Of a stretch of 64,000 nucleotides of DNA, positions 60,765 through 64,000 are shown piece after piece. Origin of the DNA: Ectorhizobium quercum. Lineage in GTDB: Bacteria > Pseudomonadota > Alphaproteobacteria > Rhizobiales > Rhizobiaceae. The DNA lies in contig NZ_JANFPI010000012.1 of NCBI RefSeq assembly GCF_026552795.1, forward strand, positions 1-64,000. Reading direction: 5' to 3'. Numbering within the stretch: position 1 is the stretch's first letter; each line of letters opens with the position of its first letter. The notes under the pieces are model-generated. The model saw only the letters and a list, made by a program, of their open reading frames with translations. It searched no databases and was not told the DNA's origin. Position numbers and translations under genes: made by a program.

Positions 60765-61674
60765 GTTTGCCGAACCGAGCCATGTCCTGGTCGTCGACGA
60801 TTCGCCCGATGCGCTGACCATGCTGGTCGACGCCTTGCGCATGGAGGGAATGCAGGTTTCCATTTCCGTCAACGGCCGCCAGGCGATCGCGATGGCGGTC
60901 GACACCGCACCCGATATCGTGCTGATGGACGCCGTCATGCCCGGCATGAACGGGTTCGAAACCTGCGAGATCCTCAAATCCGGGCGGGGGTTCGAGGACG
61001 TGCCGGTCATTTTCATGACCGGCTACAATGAAAGCGAGCATGTCGTCAGGGCGCTGGCCGCCGGCGGGGTCGATTTCATCAGCAAGCCGATCGTGCTCGA
61101 CCAGCTTTTCGCCCGCATGCGCGTGCATCTGTCGAATGCCCGGCGGGCGCGCTCGGCCCGCCGGGCGCTCGATTCCACCGGACGCAGGATCGTGGCGTGC
61201 AGCGTCAACGGCAAGATCAACTGGTCGACGCCGCAGGCCGCCGAACTGCTCGAACGGGCCGGCATCCGGGTGGAAACCGGCGCCTACCTGCCGCTGTCGG
61301 TGGTCAACTGGCTGGCCGCATTCGGCACGCACGACACCGTGCCCGACGTCCTGCGCCATTCCCGCAACGGGGTCGACATCGAATTCCGCATCGTCGCCGA
61401 CGCCACGGACGGCGAAATCCTCATGCGCCTGATCGACCGGCACCGGGGCACGGACGAGGAACAGCTTGCCAAGGCGTTCGGCCTCTCCCCGCGCGAAGCC
61501 GAGGTGCTCGTCTGGCTGGCGCACGGCAAGTCGAACAAGGAAATCGCCGACATTCTGGAAATGTCGCCGCGCACCGTGAACAAGCACCTGGAGCAGATCT
61601 TCAACAAGCTGGCCGTCGAAAAACGGACATCCGCCGCGACAATGGCGGTCAAGGTTCTGTGGCGGGAAAGCTGA
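60757..61674 (+). CDS. LuxR-type response regulator
   Basis: A 305-residue response regulator. The receiver (about 8-125) has Asp58 (IVLMDAVMPGMNGFE); the middle (about 130-235) is a linker of unknown role, and the C terminus is a LuxR helix-turn-helix (LSPREAEVLVWLAHGKSNKEIADILEMSPRTVNKHLEQIFNKL). GAGGAGG precedes ATG 60757, which overlaps the kinase stop by 8 bp, so both are one transcript and translationally coupled. It is the likely output of the kinase and the activator of the amide operon. Confidence 0.94.
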   Translation: MVEFAEPSHVLVVDDSPDALTMLVDALRMEGMQVSISVNGRQAIAMAVDTAPDIVLMDAVMPGMNGFETCEILKSGRGFEDVPVIFMTGYNESEHVVRALAAGGVDFISKPIVLDQLFARMRVHLSNARRARSARRALDSTGRRIVACSVNGKINWSTPQAAELLERAGIRVETGAYLPLSVVNWLAAFGTHDTVPDVLRHSRNGVDIEFRIVADATDGEILMRLIDRHRGTDEEQLAKAFGLSPREAEVLVWLAHGKSNKEIADILEMSPRTVNKHLEQIFNKLAVEKRTSAATMAVKVLWRES

Positions 61675-61718
61675 AGACCGGCGCTGGCAGCTCGTTTGCT
61701 CCAATGATTTGTTCTTGC

Positions 61719-61764
61719 GCATTTCCGAACGGAAAACAGCTTCGCACTTTTCCTGAATTGCTCT
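61719..61764. repeat. Rhizobiales-type palindromic repeat, copy 3
   Basis: GCATTTCCGAACGGAAAACAGC...CACTTTTCCTGAATTGCTCT shares the core of the copies at 32265-32304 and 34471-34512. It lies between the response regulator and the convergent DedA gene. Confidence 0.8.
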
Positions 61765-62325
61765 CTAGGGTCGACCGATCAGACGCCTCGACAGGAGTGC
61801 TGCGACCACCGCCAGACACACGGCAACGGCCAAGGCGATCAGGAGGTGGACATGCAGATGGAGGCGTCCGAACAGGGCCTCCACACCATTGCCGAACAGA
61901 TAGCCGATCGTCGTCACGGCAAGGCCCCACGCGATCGCCGCGATGGCGTTCAGGATCAGAAACCGCATGGCCGGCACCCTCGACAGGCCGACGGCGACCG
62001 GGCTGACCGTTCGCACTCCATAAAGGAACCGGAACGCCAGTATGAAAGCGACAGGATGAGCTTCGAGAAGAGCCGTGGCGCGCGCGACAAGCGGCGATGC
62101 CGCCACCCGCCGGACCCAAACGGCGCGCCTCGCTCGACGCCCTGCGAGAAAAAAGAACTGGTCGGCCGCAAACGATCCGAGGCATGCCGCCAATGCGACC
62201 TGCCAGTAGGCCATGAGATGGCGATGTGCCAGCACCCCGCCGAGGAAGGCCGCGGTTTCCCCCTCAACAGCCGCGCCGATGAACACCGCGACGGCGCCAT
62301 AATTCCCGATCAGGCCCTCAAGCAA
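61765..62325 (-). CDS. DedA family membrane protein
   Basis: A 186-residue inner-membrane protein with about four to five helices. The DedA signature is seen in GAAVEGETAAFLGGVLAH (conserved Glu) and FILAFRFLYGVRTVSPVAVGLSRVPAMRFLILNAIAAIAWG (conserved Arg pair). DedA proteins are lipid scramblases or flippases linked to undecaprenyl-phosphate or phosphatidylethanolamine recycling and to envelope stress. The start is uncertain: TTG 62325 is the best available and has no strong ribosome site. Confidence 0.88.
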   Translation of the reverse strand: MLEGLIGNYGAVAVFIGAAVEGETAAFLGGVLAHRHLMAYWQVALAACLGSFAADQFFFLAGRRARRAVWVRRVAASPLVARATALLEAHPVAFILAFRFLYGVRTVSPVAVGLSRVPAMRFLILNAIAAIAWGLAVTTIGYLFGNGVEALFGRLHLHVHLLIALAVAVCLAVVAALLSRRLIGRP

Positions 62326-62388
62326 TCACGTGCCCCCGCCTGACACATGTGGTCTCCATCCGTGTTCGTCCGCGATCATGTTACCAAT

Positions 62389-63372
62389 CTAGTTCCTTGT
62401 CACGGTTTCCGTCTTGTCCCACCGGCTGTCGATGAAGGCCAGGACATCGACGATCGACGTCTTCCACACCGACCAGACGTGATCGCCATCGGTAATGCGC
62501 AGTTCGGAGGTCCGGCCGCCGGCCTGCAAGGTGTCGTGCAGCGCCACGGCACCGCGCCAGAGGTGAAAGCCGTCGTCGTCGCCAACGGTGAGAAAAGTCG
62601 CGGGGATATCCTCCTCCTCGGCAATGTGCTGGGCGACGAGCGTGAAGACATTCTTCTCGTTGAACAGGCGCGCGTCGAAGGGCGTGCCGAAGGAGCCGGA
62701 GAAATGGTCGCCGGTGGAGGGCAGAACGACGCCGCCGGTGACGGTGGTGCGGTCGACCCGGTGGAAGAAGGCGCTGTCCTGGATCAGCTTCAGTTCGTCG
62801 GGTGTCTTGTCGAGATCGGAGGCCGGGACGTTCTGCCAGATCGCGCCGGACATGCTGGCGACCGCGCCATAGAGATCGTCATGGGCATAGGCGAGATGCA
62901 GCGCGCCGAAGCCGCCCATCGAAAGGCCGGCTATGGCGCGGCCAGCGCGATCCTTGCGGGCGGAAAAATTCGCCTCGACGTAACGGCGCAGATCGTGGGT
63001 CACGGCCGTCTCGAAATCGCCGGGTCCGCCGACCGCCGCCGAATCCACATACCAGCTATTACTCACCCCCGGCATGACGACGAGCAGCGGCCGGATGGCG
63101 TTTTCCCCGATCAGGCGGTCCAGGGTCTGGCGGATATCACCGAGATCGCGCCAGCTCTTTTCATTGCCGTCATGGCCGTGCAGGAGATAGAGAACCGGCC
63201 AACCATCGGCCGGCGGCGGGCCGTCCGGCTGGTAAACGATGACCGGAAGGTCGGCGTCCAACGCATTGCTGCGAACCGCAAGTTCCGTCAGCGTGCCCGC
63301 ATCCGCGCCGTCTGCCCAGGCCATTACCGCTGCGGCCACCAGAGCCGCCATTCCCGCCGCGCGCGTCTTCAT
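62389..63372 (-). CDS. Exported esterase, alpha/beta-hydrolase
   Basis: A 327-residue exported esterase of the esterase D/antigen 85 type. The start ATG 63372 opens a signal peptide (MKTRAAGMAALVAAAVMAWADGADA). The fold is seen in GWPVLYLLHGHDGNEKSW (oxyanion), nucleophile GLSMGGFGALHLAY, an Asp region and a late DGDHVWSVWKTSI with His as the third catalytic residue. It hydrolyses small acyl esters in the periplasm. It stands alone, 247 bp from the VWA gene. Substrate unknown. Confidence 0.87.
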   Translation of the reverse strand: MKTRAAGMAALVAAAVMAWADGADAGTLTELAVRSNALDADLPVIVYQPDGPPPADGWPVLYLLHGHDGNEKSWRDLGDIRQTLDRLIGENAIRPLLVVMPGVSNSWYVDSAAVGGPGDFETAVTHDLRRYVEANFSARKDRAGRAIAGLSMGGFGALHLAYAHDDLYGAVASMSGAIWQNVPASDLDKTPDELKLIQDSAFFHRVDRTTVTGGVVLPSTGDHFSGSFGTPFDARLFNEKNVFTLVAQHIAEEEDIPATFLTVGDDDGFHLWRGAVALHDTLQAGGRTSELRITDGDHVWSVWKTSIVDVLAFIDSRWDKTETVTRN

Positions 63373-63619
63373 CACCTGTCTCCGCCAGAACCGACATTCA
63401 AGGATGGATAGAGGGAAAATGCAACGGCGTGGCGCAGGTTCCGAGGCCGGCGACAGGCTGGACGCGTTGCGGGCCCAAAGGGCAGTGACCGCACCTGCCG
63501 GCAGGTCCCCGGCTGCGTTTCGACGCCCCCTCGCCCTTCTCGGCGCCGGAGGCCGAAGGAAATCCATCGCCGGCAGGCGGCAACCGACGCTCGGGTCGCG
63601 GCCGCCGTTGGTTCCCCGC

Positions 63620-64000
63620 TCAGAACACGCGGTTGAACCAGAGGGTCGACAATCCCGCCGCCGCCAGCGCGAACAGCGCCCCGACGCCTGCGAAAATGAA
63701 GGAGACTTCGGTCAGCTTCTTCTCGGTGATCAGTTGCGACGACATGGAGCGGTAGACGTCGGTGAGGTCGTCCGACGTCCGCGCCTCGAAATACTGGCCG
63801 CGGGTGGTCTCGGCGATATTCTTGAGCGAATCCGCATCGAGATGCGCGCGCATCGAACGGCCGGCGTAATTGACGATCTCGCCGGAGGGGGAGCCGAAGC
63901 CGACGGTGAACACGCGCACGCCGTAATCCGCCGCGGTCTGCCCGGCCTTGATCGGGTCCGGCCCGGTGGTGGTGGCCCCGTCAGTCAGGAGGATGATCAC
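63620..64000 (-). CDS. VWA-domain membrane protein, C-terminal part
   Basis: The last 127 residues of a protein whose start lies beyond the window. It begins inside a von Willebrand A domain: IILLTDGATTTGPDP (strand with the MIDAS-type Asp and Thr) followed by GVRVFTVGFGSPSGEIV and LKNIAETTRGQYFEARTSDDLTDVYRSM, then a C-terminal membrane helix (about 100-122) and NRVF end. This matches BatA-type proteins of the Bacteroides-aerotolerance family, which are membrane-anchored with a VWA domain. The gene context is not visible. Confidence 0.88.
   Translation of the reverse strand: MIILLTDGATTTGPDPIKAGQTAADYGVRVFTVGFGSPSGEIVNYAGRSMRAHLDADSLKNIAETTRGQYFEARTSDDLTDVYRSMSSQLITEKKLTEVSFIFAGVGALFALAAAGLSTLWFNRVF

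Noticed and set aside
58179..61016. Long open frame (945 codons) antisense to the kinase
   Set aside because: It mirrors the kinase coding sequence, has no recognisable domain and has low-complexity Asp/Arg/Gln composition.
1..64000. CRISPR arrays, tRNA and rRNA genes, IS elements and prophage genes
   Set aside because: No regularly spaced repeats, no cloverleaf or rRNA signatures and no transposase, integrase or phage proteins were recognised in reading. A tRNA or repeat scan could still find something small.

Overview
The window is high-GC DNA from an alphaproteobacterium, most likely a Rhizobiaceae member (Rhizobium/Ensifer/Shinella-like). Pointers are the lpiA/mprF-acvB pair, TGA-N9-TCA iron-operator-like sites, three copies of a short palindromic repeat of a type familiar from Rhizobiales genomes, and the density of ABC importers and one-component regulators. 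It reads as chromosome or large secondary replicon carrying catabolic and uptake modules. No rRNA, tRNA, CRISPR array, insertion sequence or prophage was recognised. The species cannot be fixed from this sequence alone.

Layout. 1-1030: 5' part of a chemoreceptor gene (minus). 1439-9260 (minus): a run of exported proteins (RcnB-like protein, ceramidase-like hydrolase, PHB-depolymerase-like esterase, multicopper oxidase, tannase/feruloyl-esterase, alpha/beta-hydrolase), divergent from a TetR regulator (9389-10057). 10129-19540: glycine-zipper DUF1269 protein, divergent LysR/GST pair, an ECF41-type sigma factor with a small monooxygenase partner behind an ECF41-type promoter, a LysR-flanked MFS/aldo-keto reductase/MDR oxidoreductase operon, then acvB. 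19537-22134: mprF/lpiA, which with acvB controls lysyl-phosphatidylglycerol in the membrane.

22490-35608: a degenerate orphan ABC permease, a second chemoreceptor, and an organosulfur region: cysteine synthase, two flavin-dependent monooxygenases (one SsuD-type) transcribed divergently, an FAD/NAD(P) oxidoreductase, a SCO thioredoxin-fold protein, and a sulfonate/nitrate-type ABC importer with a trailing TPR protein. 35865-41962: a periplasmic binding protein coupled to a di-haem peroxidase, a CecR-like TetR with a coiled-coil protein, a PagL-like lipid A deacylase, another TetR and the glutamate carrier GltS.

42187-50496: a complete ferri-siderophore import and release locus (AraC regulator, TonB-dependent receptor, binding protein, two FecCD permeases, ATPase, siderophore-interacting reductase). 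Its last five genes are joined by 4-bp ATGA overlaps, and both promoter regions carry iron-operator-like sites. No siderophore biosynthesis genes are present, so it probably serves xenosiderophores.

50518-61674: a five-gene branched-chain/urea/amide-type ABC importer (urtABCDE order) with formamidase FmdA and an FmdB zinc ribbon, divergent from a large histidine kinase that carries an NCS1 permease-like domain and a cysteine-rich module, followed by its LuxR-type response regulator. Together these look like a system for sensing, importing and hydrolysing small amides as a nitrogen source; this is the most interesting system in the window. 61765-64000: a DedA protein, an exported esterase and the C-terminal end of a VWA-domain membrane protein that continues past the window.
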